A stretch of 64,000 nt of DNA from Pseudomonas sp. A-RE-19 (GTDB lineage: Bacteria; Pseudomonadota; Gammaproteobacteria; Pseudomonadales; Pseudomonadaceae): contig NZ_JAHBDQ010000070.1 of NCBI RefSeq assembly GCF_019956555.1, positions 152,104 to 216,103 of the forward strand. The letters are read 5' to 3'. The notes below the pieces were generated by a model. The model did not search any database. It worked only from the letters and a program-made list of their open reading frames with translations, and had not been told where the DNA came from. Shown piece after piece: positions 42,550 through 51,751 of the stretch (positions are counted from its first letter, which is position 1; the number at the start of each line of letters is the position of its first letter). The translations under genes and the position numbers were made by a program.

Positions 42550-43128
42550 CTAGCGTGAGGTTTTGACCGTCATGACTTCGGTGTAAATGGCGTTGATCGT
42601 CTGACCAACCTGGAGCTTCTTCATTCGGGTCTGGAGTTGGGGGTCCTCGACCTTCAGGACAGTCACTTTTCCTTCTGGAGGAAGCAGGGTCACTTCATGC
42701 TTTTTCAAGTCAATGTGAGTGATCTTCGAAGTGACCTTGACCCGGCGAACCGCCTCACCGCCCGGATTAGGATTGTCCTTGGTGGCGCGGATGGTCATTG
42801 ATTCGTTGCTGACGCCTGGCGCGCCGTCGACATTGGTGTCAAGCACGTAGGCGATTGAGCGAATAACGTGGATATCGACCTTGTCGCCGACTTTCAGGTT
42901 GTGCAGGGCCTTGGCTTTGTCCGTGAGTTGGATGGGCACCGGGTTTTTGTTGGCGTCTTCTACGGTGACCTGATAGTTCGCCGGATCGACGGCCAGCACC
43001 CGCGTAATGATGTGACCTTCCATGGCATCGCTACCCAACGGCACATCGGCGGCATGGGCCGTAAAGGCGGCACTGGACATGATTGAGGCAAGGGCAACAA
43101 CGTAGGCAAGGGAGCGGATCGGTTTCAT
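42550..43128 (-). CDS. Exported hypothetical protein
   Basis: 192 aa. Signal peptide MKPIRSLAYVVALASIMSSA then AFTAHA. The mature protein is predicted beta-rich (MEGHIITRVLAVDPANYQVT, KVTSKITHIDLKKHEVTLLP). Two similar halves look like OB- or SH3-type small barrels; no catalytic motif. ATG 43128 has a GGAAAGCAGG run upstream. Function unknown; periplasmic location is likely. Confidence 0.75.
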   Translation of the reverse strand: MKPIRSLAYVVALASIMSSAAFTAHAADVPLGSDAMEGHIITRVLAVDPANYQVTVEDANKNPVPIQLTDKAKALHNLKVGDKVDIHVIRSIAYVLDTNVDGAPGVSNESMTIRATKDNPNPGGEAVRRVKVTSKITHIDLKKHEVTLLPPEGKVTVLKVEDPQLQTRMKKLQVGQTINAIYTEVMTVKTSR

Positions 43129-43422
43129 AAGCCTGCTTTCCATATGATGGCTGAGAGAACAGTGCGATGGCTCTCGGGTCAGAGCGCTTTTGCGCATACG
43201 GCAAAGCATAGCCATTGATTGCCGATATGCCCGATCACAGTGTCAGTTGACGTGGCTCGGGTCTTGCCTCAGGTCTGTTTCGATCCGCAGGGAGCTGTAA
43301 ATGCTGGCCCCATCGCTGTTCGGCGTGGGGCCAAGCCATTGCGGTTCAACCACTGGGGGATCGATGCCCATGAATCGCGTAGAATTTCCAAAATGCCAGT
43401 CCCCACCCGAGACGGAAACTCA

Positions 43423-44781
43423 ATGCAAACCCCCACCCGATCCCGCCGCCTCTGGCAAACCTACCTCCTGTTTCTTGCCCCCATGGTCCTCTCCAACTTC
43501 CTCCAATCCATGTCGGGCACGATCAACAGCATCTACATCGGCCAAATGCTCGGCACTCAAGCCTTGGCCGCCGTATCAGGCATGTTCCCCGTGGTGTTTT
43601 TCTTCATCGCCCTGGTCATCGGCCTCGGCGCGGGCGCCGGGGTGTTGATCGGTCAAGCCTGGGGCGCTCGCGAGCCGCATTTGGTGAAGGCCATTGCCGG
43701 TTCGACGTTGCTGTTGGGGGCGATGATCGGGTTGGTGGCGGCGGTGTTGGGCAGTGTGTTTGCCCGGTCGGCGTTGCAGGGTTTGGGCACACCCGTGGAT
43801 GTGCTGGACGATGCGGTGGCGTATGCGCATGTGATGATGTGGATCTTGCCGTCGCTGTTGGTGTTTGTGTTGTTCACGCAGTTACTGCGTGGGGTGAGCG
43901 ATACGGTGTCGCCGTTGTTGGCGCTGGTGGTGTCGATGTGTGTCGGGCTGACGCTGACACCGGCGTTGATTCTCGGGTGGTTGGGGTTGCCGCCGATGGG
44001 GATTCAGAGTGCGGCGTGGGCGGGGTTGGCGGGTAACTTGTCGGCGATGGGGTGGCTGGCGTGGCGATTGATTCGCAAGGGGCATCCGTTGGCGCCGGAT
44101 CGGGAGATGTTTGCGGCGATGCGGCTGGATCTGGAGATCCTCGGCAAGGTGTTGCGCATCGGGCTGCCGACCGGGTTGCAGATGGTGGTGCTGTCGTTGT
44201 CGGAGCTGGTCATTCTGGCGCTGGTGAACCAGCACGGTTCCCAGGCGACGGCGGCATACGGGGCGGTGACGCAGATCGTCAATTACGTGCAGTTCCCGGC
44301 GCTGTCGATTGCGATCACGGCGTCGATCCTCGGCGCGCAGGCGATCGGGGCCGGGCGCATCGAGCGCATGGGGCCGATTCTGCGCACGGGGTTGTTGATC
44401 AACGTGTGCCTGACCGGTGGCCTGGTGGTGTTGGGTTACCTGCTGTCGCACTGGTTGCTGGGGTTGTTCCTCACGGATGATTCCACACGGGCGATGGCTG
44501 AACACCTGTTGCACATCATGCTCTGGAGCCTGTTGGTGTTTGGCTTTCAGGCGATTGTCGGCGGCATCATGCGCGCCAGCGGCACGGTGTTGGTGCCGGT
44601 GGCGGTTTCGATCGTTTGCGTGGTCGGGGTGCAGTTGCCGGTGGCGTATCTGCTGGATGCGCGCTTCGGGCTGCAAGGGGTGTGGATGGCGTTCCCGGTG
44701 GCATACCTGGGCATGCTGATGCTGCAGACGCTGTATTACAAAATGGTCTGGCAGCATCAGAAGATTGAGCGGTTGGTGTAG
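43423..44781 (+). CDS. MATE-family efflux transporter
   Basis: 452 aa with twelve membrane helices in two halves. Signature segments: LAPMVLSNFLQSMSGTINSI near residue 20, ALVIGLGAGAGVLIGQAWGA near 75, and ELVILALVNQHGSQATAAYG in the second half. It uses a H+ or Na+ gradient to expel cationic drugs or metabolites. I used ATG 43423, which starts just before the first helix and has GACGGAA before it; the frame upstream is non-membranous. No regulator adjoins it. Confidence 0.9.
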   Translation: MQTPTRSRRLWQTYLLFLAPMVLSNFLQSMSGTINSIYIGQMLGTQALAAVSGMFPVVFFFIALVIGLGAGAGVLIGQAWGAREPHLVKAIAGSTLLLGAMIGLVAAVLGSVFARSALQGLGTPVDVLDDAVAYAHVMMWILPSLLVFVLFTQLLRGVSDTVSPLLALVVSMCVGLTLTPALILGWLGLPPMGIQSAAWAGLAGNLSAMGWLAWRLIRKGHPLAPDREMFAAMRLDLEILGKVLRIGLPTGLQMVVLSLSELVILALVNQHGSQATAAYGAVTQIVNYVQFPALSIAITASILGAQAIGAGRIERMGPILRTGLLINVCLTGGLVVLGYLLSHWLLGLFLTDDSTRAMAEHLLHIMLWSLLVFGFQAIVGGIMRASGTVLVPVAVSIVCVVGVQLPVAYLLDARFGLQGVWMAFPVAYLGMLMLQTLYYKMVWQHQKIERLV

Positions 44782-44796
44782 GGCCTCGTTTGAGTA

Positions 44797-45546
44797 TCAA
44801 GCGCTGCTCTTGAGCCAGATTTCGAAGCGCGTCGGCCCGATGATGGGGTGCTCTCCCGGCGTGAGCGAATGATCATCGATCGGTGCCCCAAAGTAGGGGA
44901 CGGTGTCGTCCGGTTGGGCCTGACGCGGGTCGTTGGTGTGTTGCAAAAACAAGCGCACGAACTCCACCAGCGGCCAGCGCTCAGGCCCGGCCACTTCCAG
45001 GGTCTGATTGCTCGGCGCTTGCACGGCGACTTTCGCCAGTGCCGTCGCGACATCGGCTGCGGCAATCGGTTGCAGCTCGGCGGAAGTCAAACGCACGGTG
45101 TCGCCTTCCTGCACGCCCGAGTGCGAAATCGCCCCGATGAATTCGAAGAACTGCGTGGCCCGCAGGATGGTGTAGGGGATGTCCGAGCTCTTGATGAGGG
45201 TTTCCTGCGCCATTTTTGCCCGGAAGTAACCGCTGTCGAGCATGCGCTCGGTGCCCACCACTGACAGGGCGACATGGTGTTTGATGCCGGCGGTTTTCTC
45301 GGCGGCGAGCAGGTTGCGCCCACTGGTTTCGAAGAAGTCGAGCACGGCAGCGTCTTCGAAGGAGGGCGAGTTGGTCACGTCGACCACCACGTCGGCGCCT
45401 TGCAAGGCGGTTTGCAATCCTTCGCCGGTGAGGGCGTTGACGCCGGTGCTCGGTGATGCGGCCAGGGTTTCATGCCCCAGGTCTTGCAGGTTTTTGCAGA
45501 GCTGCCTGCCGATCAGCCCGGTACCGCCAATAACGACGATTTTCAT
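44797..45546 (-). CDS. NAD(P)-binding NmrA-like protein
   Basis: 249 aa. Rossmann motif VVIGGTGLIGRQLCKNL at the N-terminus and the SDR-a group stretch YFRAKMAQETLIKSSDIPYT then ILRATQFFEF, typical of atypical SDRs (quinone oxidoreductase or regulatory NAD(P)-sensing). The classical YxxxK is absent, so catalysis may differ. ATG 45546 follows GGGAG. It converges with the MATE gene. Confidence 0.85.
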   Translation of the reverse strand: MKIVVIGGTGLIGRQLCKNLQDLGHETLAASPSTGVNALTGEGLQTALQGADVVVDVTNSPSFEDAAVLDFFETSGRNLLAAEKTAGIKHHVALSVVGTERMLDSGYFRAKMAQETLIKSSDIPYTILRATQFFEFIGAISHSGVQEGDTVRLTSAELQPIAAADVATALAKVAVQAPSNQTLEVAGPERWPLVEFVRLFLQHTNDPRQAQPDDTVPYFGAPIDDHSLTPGEHPIIGPTRFEIWLKSSA

Positions 45547-45845
45547 GACCCGTCTCCCGATGCGTGCGCAGTGGCGTTGCGAGGTGTCAGCCCTGCTGGA
45601 GTGTCGTGTTTCTGGATGGGGTCAGGGGCTGGCGTGGAATCCTGGAACTATTAAAGACCTGGAATGTGCTCAATGGCGGGAGGAGGGGGAGCTTGTCCGA
45701 TAGGTGGTCGCAACCGCCGTTTACACGACGGTTCATTGGGGGGCAGCTCAATCATCACCCGTCAAAATCCCCGTCGCACCTGTCAACGGCAGGTCTGATT
45801 CGGTGTGATTTAACCGCAAATGTGAGGGTGTTCTTGCGGGCCTCT

Positions 45846-45936
45846 TCGCGAGCAAGCCCGCTCCCACATTTGATCTGCGGCTATCGCAAAAAATGGATGC
45901 ACAACAGATCCCCTGTGGGAGCGAGCCTGCTCGCGA
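45846..45936. repeat. REP doublet (REPIN)
   Basis: Inverted pair: TCGCGAGCAAGCCCGCTCCC then ACA (45846-45868) and TGTGGGAGCGAGCCTGCTCG then CGA (45914-45936). Typical of fluorescens-group REP elements, likely dispersed by a RAYT transposase. It lies between convergent gene ends. Confidence 0.9.
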
Positions 45937-45950
45937 TGAGGCCGGCCCAT

Positions 45951-46892
45951 CTAATGCTTCGGTTGACTCACCGCCACAGCGGCCCCCGATTTAGTGAACC
46001 GGTAGAACAGATTGGGCTCGCTCACGATGTAAAGCTCGCCGGCGGTGTCCATGGTCATGCCTTCGGCTTGCGGTATGGATTTTTCGAGGTCATCCGTCAG
46101 GCTGAGCAGCGAGCGGATGCTGACGAAATTGCCGTCCTGGTCAAGTTCGGTCAGGTTGTCGGACTGCTCGCTCAGCACCAGCAAGTGACCGGTCCGTGGA
46201 TCGTAGTAACCCTCGGAAAGGTCCATGCCGAAGACGCTGCGGTCGATCCAGTTCGTCAAGTCCTTGATGCGGACCTGCAACGAGCCGTCGATGGAAGCCA
46301 GCATGCCCGTGACCGAATACAGTTGCCGCGGATCGCGTTCCTTGATCGCGAAGACACGATCATTGACCGGATCATATGTCACGCCTTCAAACCCCTTGTT
46401 GTGTTCGCTCAGGTTGATCTCGATGGCGAGAAACGGCGCATTTTCCACATTGATAGGGCCAGGGGTACTCGGCAATGTGACGACGTACAGTCGCTGCAAC
46501 GTTTCATCGGCGATCACCACGCGCCCGTTGCCCATGTAAGCGATGCCTTCGGTGTCCTGGAAGCCGATCAGCGGGTAACGTTCAAGCAGATCGCCGTCAC
46601 GGCTCATTGTCACAATCTGCATGGGAGCCGCATTGGTGATCCCCAGCAGACGATCGTGGTCCGGGTCATAGGCGATGCCGGACAAATTAGTGAGGTCCGC
46701 GACGGGCTTGGCCTGGATCACGGCTTTATAGTCCGGCAGCCAGATATTTTTGTCCGGTGCCTGATTGCCATACCAGCGGTTATGCCAGTGCGCATACAGC
46801 TGCGAGTGAACGAAAAAATGTGCAGAGAGCGCGTAGGCGACGCCCAGTAGTGCAACAACAACCGGTATCCCCAGTTTCCATTTCTTGCTCAT
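45951..46892 (-). CDS. SdiA-regulated/YjiK-like protein
   Basis: 313 aa. One N-terminal membrane anchor (WKLGIPVVVALLGVAYALSA) precedes a beta-propeller-like region (NLSGIAYDPDHDRLLGITNA, FEGVTYDPVNDRVFAIKERD, PQAEGMTMDTAGELYIVSEP). This is the SdiA-regulated (YjiK) family, periplasmic and of unknown function. Its start codon overlaps the stop of the glycosyltransferase gene (ATGA), so translation is coupled. A role in a glycan step is suggested only by the operon. Confidence 0.85.
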   Translation of the reverse strand: MSKKWKLGIPVVVALLGVAYALSAHFFVHSQLYAHWHNRWYGNQAPDKNIWLPDYKAVIQAKPVADLTNLSGIAYDPDHDRLLGITNAAPMQIVTMSRDGDLLERYPLIGFQDTEGIAYMGNGRVVIADETLQRLYVVTLPSTPGPINVENAPFLAIEINLSEHNKGFEGVTYDPVNDRVFAIKERDPRQLYSVTGMLASIDGSLQVRIKDLTNWIDRSVFGMDLSEGYYDPRTGHLLVLSEQSDNLTELDQDGNFVSIRSLLSLTDDLEKSIPQAEGMTMDTAGELYIVSEPNLFYRFTKSGAAVAVSQPKH

Positions 46893-48409
46893 GACTTGTC
46901 CTTGTCCCAGCTGAAGCGATAGACCTTGGAGGGTGGTCCGGCATGGCATTGGCCGTTATCGGCATCGGCGCCCACGATCGACCACTGCGCGCGCGACGTT
47001 TCTCCCAGTTCATGAGCAGCTTGGGGATTGAAACACTGGCTCAGCACTTCATCGGGGACCAGAGCATAGGCGTCACGGTGTTCGCGCAGCCACTGTGCCG
47101 CTTGTTCGACCGAAGAGTTGCTCATGCCGAAATGCACGATCGGCTGCCGGGCGAATAGCCAGTGGCCTTCGCGCCAGTTGACCAACACCAGATCAGCACC
47201 GTGGGTCATGGTCGCTGCCTGCGCCATGATCGCTTCATGGGGGTTGGGACCTTCCTTGATCGGCTCGATGAACCCGCGGGCGAACCACAGAACAAACCAG
47301 CTCACGACCAACGCCTGGAATACTCGCCGACCGCGCGGGCGTTTACCGAACCAGCGCTTGAGCAGCCAGGGAATCAGCGGTGCTGCCACCAAAACCAGAC
47401 CTGGCAGCGCCGGATAAATGTACAACTTGCGCTTGCCAGTGCTCAGGCAGAAAAACAGCACCACCAGCACGACCCAGCCCAACAGCACCAACACTCGACC
47501 ATCGTGTTTGCGCAGTTGCCGATACCAGGCCGGCACCAGCCATGGCAGGGCCAGCACCAACGGCAGCCAGTATTGCGGGATGACGTTGACGAAGAAATAC
47601 CAGAACGGCTCGCGATGGTCCCATGCGGCGGCATAGCGTGCCGCTGTCTGGCGCAGCAGGATTTCTCGGACGTAGGCGATATCCTCCGCGGTGCCATTGA
47701 GCACAATGGACAGTGCCAGGGGCAGCAACCAGATGGCGATGGCGCCGAGTGCGACCAAAAAGCCCAGGAACCACTTGCGCTTCTCGCCGGGCATGGCTAC
47801 CACACCGGACCAGCCTTTGCGTACCGCGTAGGCGTAGGGAATCAGCATCAAGACCGGGACGAAGCCGACCCCTTTGGTGATCACGCCAATGCCCATGGCG
47901 GCGCAGCCCACATAGAACCAGCGCCAGGCCGGCCCGAGCAGCAGGTGCCGCGCCAGCCCGTACAGACCCAGGGACGTGAACAGAATCAACAGGCTGTCGA
48001 TCTGACCGGTTCGCAGGATGCTGTAGGTCTGATAAGTCGCCAGATATAACAGCGCCGCTATCCGACCGATGCGCTGATTCCATAGCCTGCGACCCAGATC
48101 GTAGACCACCGCCGTGACCGTCGCGGCAGACAAAAGCCCAGGAACATAAAGGGCGAGGGCGGGCAGGCCGGTAAGCCATGCGAAGAACGCCACCGTCCAC
48201 ATAAAGATCGGCGGTTTATCGCCGTATATCTCCGCGGCGCGGTGAGGGATGAACCACGCGCCGTTGTGCAGCATTTCCAGTGCCACGCCGAGGAAGCGTT
48301 CCTCGTCCACATTCTGCGGTTGACGCAGCCCCAATCCGGCGCCGATCAATAGCAAGGCAAGCAGCATCAAGCCCAGGCATTCGATGCCAGGCGACAGGGT
48401 TTTGCGCAT
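46889..48409 (-). CDS. ArnT-like glycosyltransferase (PMT/GT83 type)
   Basis: 506 aa. About twelve membrane helices, with the first loop PQNVDEERFLGVALEMLHNG then AWFIPHRAAEIYGDKPPIFM, matching ArnT-like lipid-A/core glycosyltransferases (acidic catalytic residues after helix 1). C-terminal soluble part. Start ATG 48409 lies 3 bp after the small LpxB-N-like gene; AAAGGA upstream. Acts with the GT2 (donor synthesis) and the small membrane protein. Confidence 0.88.
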   Translation of the reverse strand: MRKTLSPGIECLGLMLLALLLIGAGLGLRQPQNVDEERFLGVALEMLHNGAWFIPHRAAEIYGDKPPIFMWTVAFFAWLTGLPALALYVPGLLSAATVTAVVYDLGRRLWNQRIGRIAALLYLATYQTYSILRTGQIDSLLILFTSLGLYGLARHLLLGPAWRWFYVGCAAMGIGVITKGVGFVPVLMLIPYAYAVRKGWSGVVAMPGEKRKWFLGFLVALGAIAIWLLPLALSIVLNGTAEDIAYVREILLRQTAARYAAAWDHREPFWYFFVNVIPQYWLPLVLALPWLVPAWYRQLRKHDGRVLVLLGWVVLVVLFFCLSTGKRKLYIYPALPGLVLVAAPLIPWLLKRWFGKRPRGRRVFQALVVSWFVLWFARGFIEPIKEGPNPHEAIMAQAATMTHGADLVLVNWREGHWLFARQPIVHFGMSNSSVEQAAQWLREHRDAYALVPDEVLSQCFNPQAAHELGETSRAQWSIVGADADNGQCHAGPPSKVYRFSWDKDKS

Positions 48410-48412
48410 GAC

Positions 48413-48691
48413 TCAATCCTTTAGGTGTTTGCTGCGGGCGATCAATTGCAAGTTGCGAAAATAGACGATGGAGCCAAAGGCCTGGCCAGCAATGAACACC
48501 GGGTCCTGCCGGTAAATGGCATAAGCCAGCAGCAGAGTGCTGCCGACGATGCTCAAGTACCAGAAGCTCACAGGGATCACGCTGCGTTTCCTGTACTCGC
48601 TGTACAGCCATTGCAAGACGAAGCGACCGGTAAAGGCGATCTGGCCAACAAAGCCGATCACCAGCCACAGGGTTTCGCGGGACATGCTCAT
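48413..48691 (-). CDS. LpxB-N-terminal-like (LAB_N) small membrane protein
   Basis: 92 aa. Three helices; matches the LAB_N domain (FVGQIAFTGRFVLQWLYSEY, RKRSVIPVSFWYLSIVGSTL). Such proteins accompany GT2/ArnT pairs and may help flip or transfer the lipid-linked sugar. Its ATG at 48691 overlaps the GT2 stop (ATGA); ATG 48685, two codons in, has better spacing to AAGGA. Confidence 0.87.
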   Translation of the reverse strand: MSMSRETLWLVIGFVGQIAFTGRFVLQWLYSEYRKRSVIPVSFWYLSIVGSTLLLAYAIYRQDPVFIAGQAFGSIVYFRNLQLIARSKHLKD

Positions 48692-49428
48692 CCTTCGATC
48701 TCCTGTGCGTTAGTGTTCAACCGCGTGCGCTTGATCAGCCACCAAACACCGAACAGATCGAGAATGCCCACCAGGGCACGATCGATGTTGCCGTATTTGG
48801 ACACCCCGGCCGTGCGGGGCCGGTGGTTGACCGGGTGAACGATCATTCGGCCGTTGTGACGCTGGATCAAGGCCGGAATATACCGATGCATATGGTCGAA
48901 GTACGGCAAGCGCAGAAACGCCGCGCGCTCGATCAGCTTCAGCCCGCAGCCGGTGTCTGGGGTGGAGTCGTTGAGCAGGCGGCTGCGCAGCCCGTTGGCG
49001 AAACGCGAGGCCCAGCGTTTGCTGGCGGTATCGCGTCGGTTGACCCGGTGCCCGGCCACCAACTGAACGTCGACCAGACCCTGTTCACCGCGTACCAGCG
49101 CCAACATCCCGGGGATATCCGCGGGGTCGTTTTGACCGTCGCCATCGAGGGTGGCCAGCCATTGCCCCCGGGCGGCGAGCGCCGCATGGTAGAGCGAGGT
49201 ACTTTGCCCCAGCGAACGCTCGTGGCGCAGGATGCGCAATGCACTCAGGCCGCTGCTTTTCATCTGCCGCAGTTCATGCAAAGTGGCATCGGTACTGCCA
49301 TCGTCCACGACAATGATTTCGTACGCCTCACCGGCCATTGCGGTGCGAACTTCCTCAAGTAAGGGCTTGAGGTTGTTTGCTTCGTTTTTTGCTGGAATCA
49401 ATACAGATACAAAAATGTCTTGGCTCAT
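48688..49428 (-). CDS. Family 2 glycosyltransferase (DPM1/ArnC-like)
   Basis: 246 aa. GT2 motifs: FVSVLIPAKNEANNLKPLLE, IIVVDDGSTDATLHEL, and ATLDGDGQNDPADIPGML (DxD-type acidic motif). It lacks C-terminal membrane helices. It likely transfers a sugar from a nucleotide onto undecaprenyl phosphate for the ArnT-like enzyme. ATG 49428 follows GGGGGAGGA. Confidence 0.9.
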   Translation of the reverse strand: MSQDIFVSVLIPAKNEANNLKPLLEEVRTAMAGEAYEIIVVDDGSTDATLHELRQMKSSGLSALRILRHERSLGQSTSLYHAALAARGQWLATLDGDGQNDPADIPGMLALVRGEQGLVDVQLVAGHRVNRRDTASKRWASRFANGLRSRLLNDSTPDTGCGLKLIERAAFLRLPYFDHMHRYIPALIQRHNGRMIVHPVNHRPRTAGVSKYGNIDRALVGILDLFGVWWLIKRTRLNTNAQEIEG

Positions 49429-49477
49429 AGAGTCCTCCCCCTTGCTCCCCTGGCTTTTATTATCAAGGGCTTACGTT

Positions 49478-50455
49478 TCATACCTGATAGAAGTGGCGAT
49501 ACCACTTCACAAATTCCGCGACGCCTGTTTCAACGGTCACCTGAGGACTGAAGCCGACCCAGTCGGCCAGTGCCGAAACATCGGCCCAGGTCTTGACCAC
49601 ATCACCCGCTTGTAGCGGCATATAGTTGCGCTGGGCTTTGATGCCCAAGGCCGCTTCCAGGCAATCGACGAATTCCAGCAGCGGCACGGGTTCACCGCGG
49701 CCTATGTTGAAGATTCGGTTTGCGCCATTACCGGGCTCGTTCGGTACCGGTGGTTTTGAACGCAGGCGGGCGATGCTTTCGACGATATCGTCGATGTAAG
49801 TGAAATCGCGCGACATCTGGCCATGGTTATAGATGTCGATCGGCAAGCCTTTGATGATCGCCTCGGTAAACTTGAACAGCGCCATGTCGGGGCGCCCCCA
49901 AGGTCCGTAAACGGTAAAAAAGCGCAAACCGCTGGCCTTCATGCCATAGAGGTGGCAGTAGCTGTGCGCCAACAGTTCATTGGCTCGTTTAGTGGCGGCA
50001 TACAGCGAAATGGGATGATCGACGCTGTCTTCGACGCAGAACGGCATTTTGCTGTTGGTGCCGTACACCGAGCTGCTCGAGGCATAGATCAGATGCGCGG
50101 GGCGATGGTGTCGGCAGGCTTCCAGAATATTCAGGAAACCCACCAGATTCGACTGCGCATAGACGTCCGGGTTGTCCAGCGAATAGCGAACGCCCGCCTG
50201 GGCCGCCAAGTGCACAACCTCGGTGAAGGCATGGTCTTTGAACAGCGCCATCAAGGCCGGTTTGTCGACGATGTCCAGCTGCTGGAAACGAAAGCCCGGC
50301 AAGGATTCCAACTCCTTGAGCCGTGCCTGTTTGAGTTCCACGCTGTAGTAGTCGTTGAGATTGTCGATACCGACCACTTCAAGGCCTTCCCGACACAAAC
50401 GTTTAACGGTGTGATACCCGATGAAACCGGCGGCGCCCGTGACCAGAACCGTCAT
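49478..50455 (-). CDS. NAD-dependent UDP-glucuronate 4-epimerase-like enzyme
   Basis: 325 aa. Extended SDR: NAD motif VTGAAGFIGYHTVKRL, catalytic SSSSVYGTNSKMPF and YAATKRANELLAHSY (YxxxK). It has the specific features of UDP-glucuronate 4-epimerases (NDYYSVELKQARLKEL, VYGPWGRPDMALFKF). It converts UDP-glucuronate to UDP-galacturonate. ATG 50455 is used; TTG 50479 is possible. It heads the operon, so the downstream genes may decorate a glycan with galacturonic acid. Confidence 0.88.
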   Translation of the reverse strand: MTVLVTGAAGFIGYHTVKRLCREGLEVVGIDNLNDYYSVELKQARLKELESLPGFRFQQLDIVDKPALMALFKDHAFTEVVHLAAQAGVRYSLDNPDVYAQSNLVGFLNILEACRHHRPAHLIYASSSSVYGTNSKMPFCVEDSVDHPISLYAATKRANELLAHSYCHLYGMKASGLRFFTVYGPWGRPDMALFKFTEAIIKGLPIDIYNHGQMSRDFTYIDDIVESIARLRSKPPVPNEPGNGANRIFNIGRGEPVPLLEFVDCLEAALGIKAQRNYMPLQAGDVVKTWADVSALADWVGFSPQVTVETGVAEFVKWYRHFYQV

Positions 50456-50732
50456 GAGGCATGCGCCTGTACGCGACAAATTCCCGCCCTGTGCAAAGGA
50501 GACCCTTGCATGACAATCACCCCTGAATGTGTGTTGATCAGCATATTAAATTGGGTTGATACCACTGAAGGCTCCATGCCTTGCTCCATTGTTAATCTAA
50601 AGCCTGTGCGGATGGATCATGAGCCGCAGCGCCCGCAACGGTATACCGTGCCTGCTCATGTGTAAAAAAAATGTTAAGCGGTGATGGCGATTTTGTGACC
50701 GTTTCTTGATGCATCAGTCGCCCTGCGGGCTC

Positions 50733-51518
50733 TTACAACGCGGCACCCAGCAGTTTTAAGTATTGGGGGCTCTCGGATATCGAATTGTGGCCCGTACCCG
50801 GTATGACCTGCAACAGGGCCACGCCTTTGGCGAAATGGGCGTAGAGCCGCTCTGTGCTTGAGCGCGGTACGACTTCGTCGTGTTCGGCCGCCATCAACAG
50901 CGTTGGGACCGTGATGTGAGAGGCGTATTTCCAGGATTCGAACTTGTCGCGAAGCAGCCACTTTACCGGGAACCCGCGGAACTGGCGTGCGGCAAGGTCT
51001 TCCAGGCTGTTGTAGGGCGTGATCAGAATCAGGCGCGAGGCCGGGCGCTGGCTGGCGAGGCGCACGGCGACGCCCGAACCGAGGCTGCGCCCGACCACGG
51101 CGATCTGGGGATGGGTGTCGTAGACCTTGTCGAACAATGTCATGGCATCGCGCGAAATCGCCTCCTCGGAGGGCGACCCGGAACTGCCACCGAAACCTCG
51201 GTAATGCAGCAAATAGATCGCATGATCGGCAAAAGCCTGGGAAAACCCGGGCAGGTTGCGGGAAACATCCTCGGCATTGCCGCCGAAGTAGATCAACGCC
51301 TTCGGGCCGTCGTGCGGCCTGACGGTCACCAGCACCTGCACATCGGCGACTTGCAGCGTCAGCGTTTCGGGGGCGTCGATGGCGCGTGGTTGCGGGTAGT
51401 AGATGAGGGCGCGTTGAAACACGAACAGCGCGGCGCAGAGCATCAGGTACAAGGCCGCAACGAATACGAAGAGAAATACCAGGGTTCGCGACATTCGGCT
51501 AAGTTTAGTGAACGACAT
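50733..51518 (-). CDS. Membrane-anchored alpha/beta hydrolase (BEM46/YfhR-like)
   Basis: 261 aa. One N-terminal helix (LVFLFVFVAALYLMLCAALF) anchors a hydrolase domain with LIYFGGNAEDV, HYRGFGGSSGSPSEEAI, the nucleophile IAVVGRSLGSGVAVRLA (Ser), HDEVVPRSS (Asp) and GTGHNSISES (His). This matches the YfhR/BEM46 group of serine hydrolases; the substrate is unknown. It probably faces the periplasm. Confidence 0.86.
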   Translation of the reverse strand: MSFTKLSRMSRTLVFLFVFVAALYLMLCAALFVFQRALIYYPQPRAIDAPETLTLQVADVQVLVTVRPHDGPKALIYFGGNAEDVSRNLPGFSQAFADHAIYLLHYRGFGGSSGSPSEEAISRDAMTLFDKVYDTHPQIAVVGRSLGSGVAVRLASQRPASRLILITPYNSLEDLAARQFRGFPVKWLLRDKFESWKYASHITVPTLLMAAEHDEVVPRSSTERLYAHFAKGVALLQVIPGTGHNSISESPQYLKLLGAAL

Positions 51519-51628
51519 TGACTGCTTCGGGCCTTGAGACAGCTATTGCTGGAACGCCGCCAGAGTGTAGCTCAGCGTTCCCGGCTGTACAGGAGAGTTG
51601 CCCAATACCATTCAATTAAGTGCAAGCC

Positions 51629-51722
51629 CTGTGGGAGCGGGCTTGCTCGCGAAAGCGCTGTGTCAGTCGACATCAATGTTGACTGTGCTGCCGTCTTCGC
51701 GAGCAAGCCCGCTCCCACAGGT
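51629..51722. repeat. REP doublet (REPIN)
   Basis: Inverted REP units GTGGGAGCGGGCTTGCTCGC then GA (51631-51652) and TCGCGAGCAAGCCCGCTCCC then ACAGG, about 45 bp apart. It lies in the divergent gap, just before the aldo/keto reductase start. Confidence 0.9.
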
Positions 51723-51751
51723 TCCGTCCCTTGAATGACTGGCATGAGTCC

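Noticed and set aside
42336..42552. Short plus-strand frame ending SASKVMRLGFCSLRC
   Set aside because: Interrupted by a stop about 45 codons before the end, no start site, no recognised family, and it overlaps the end of the next gene.
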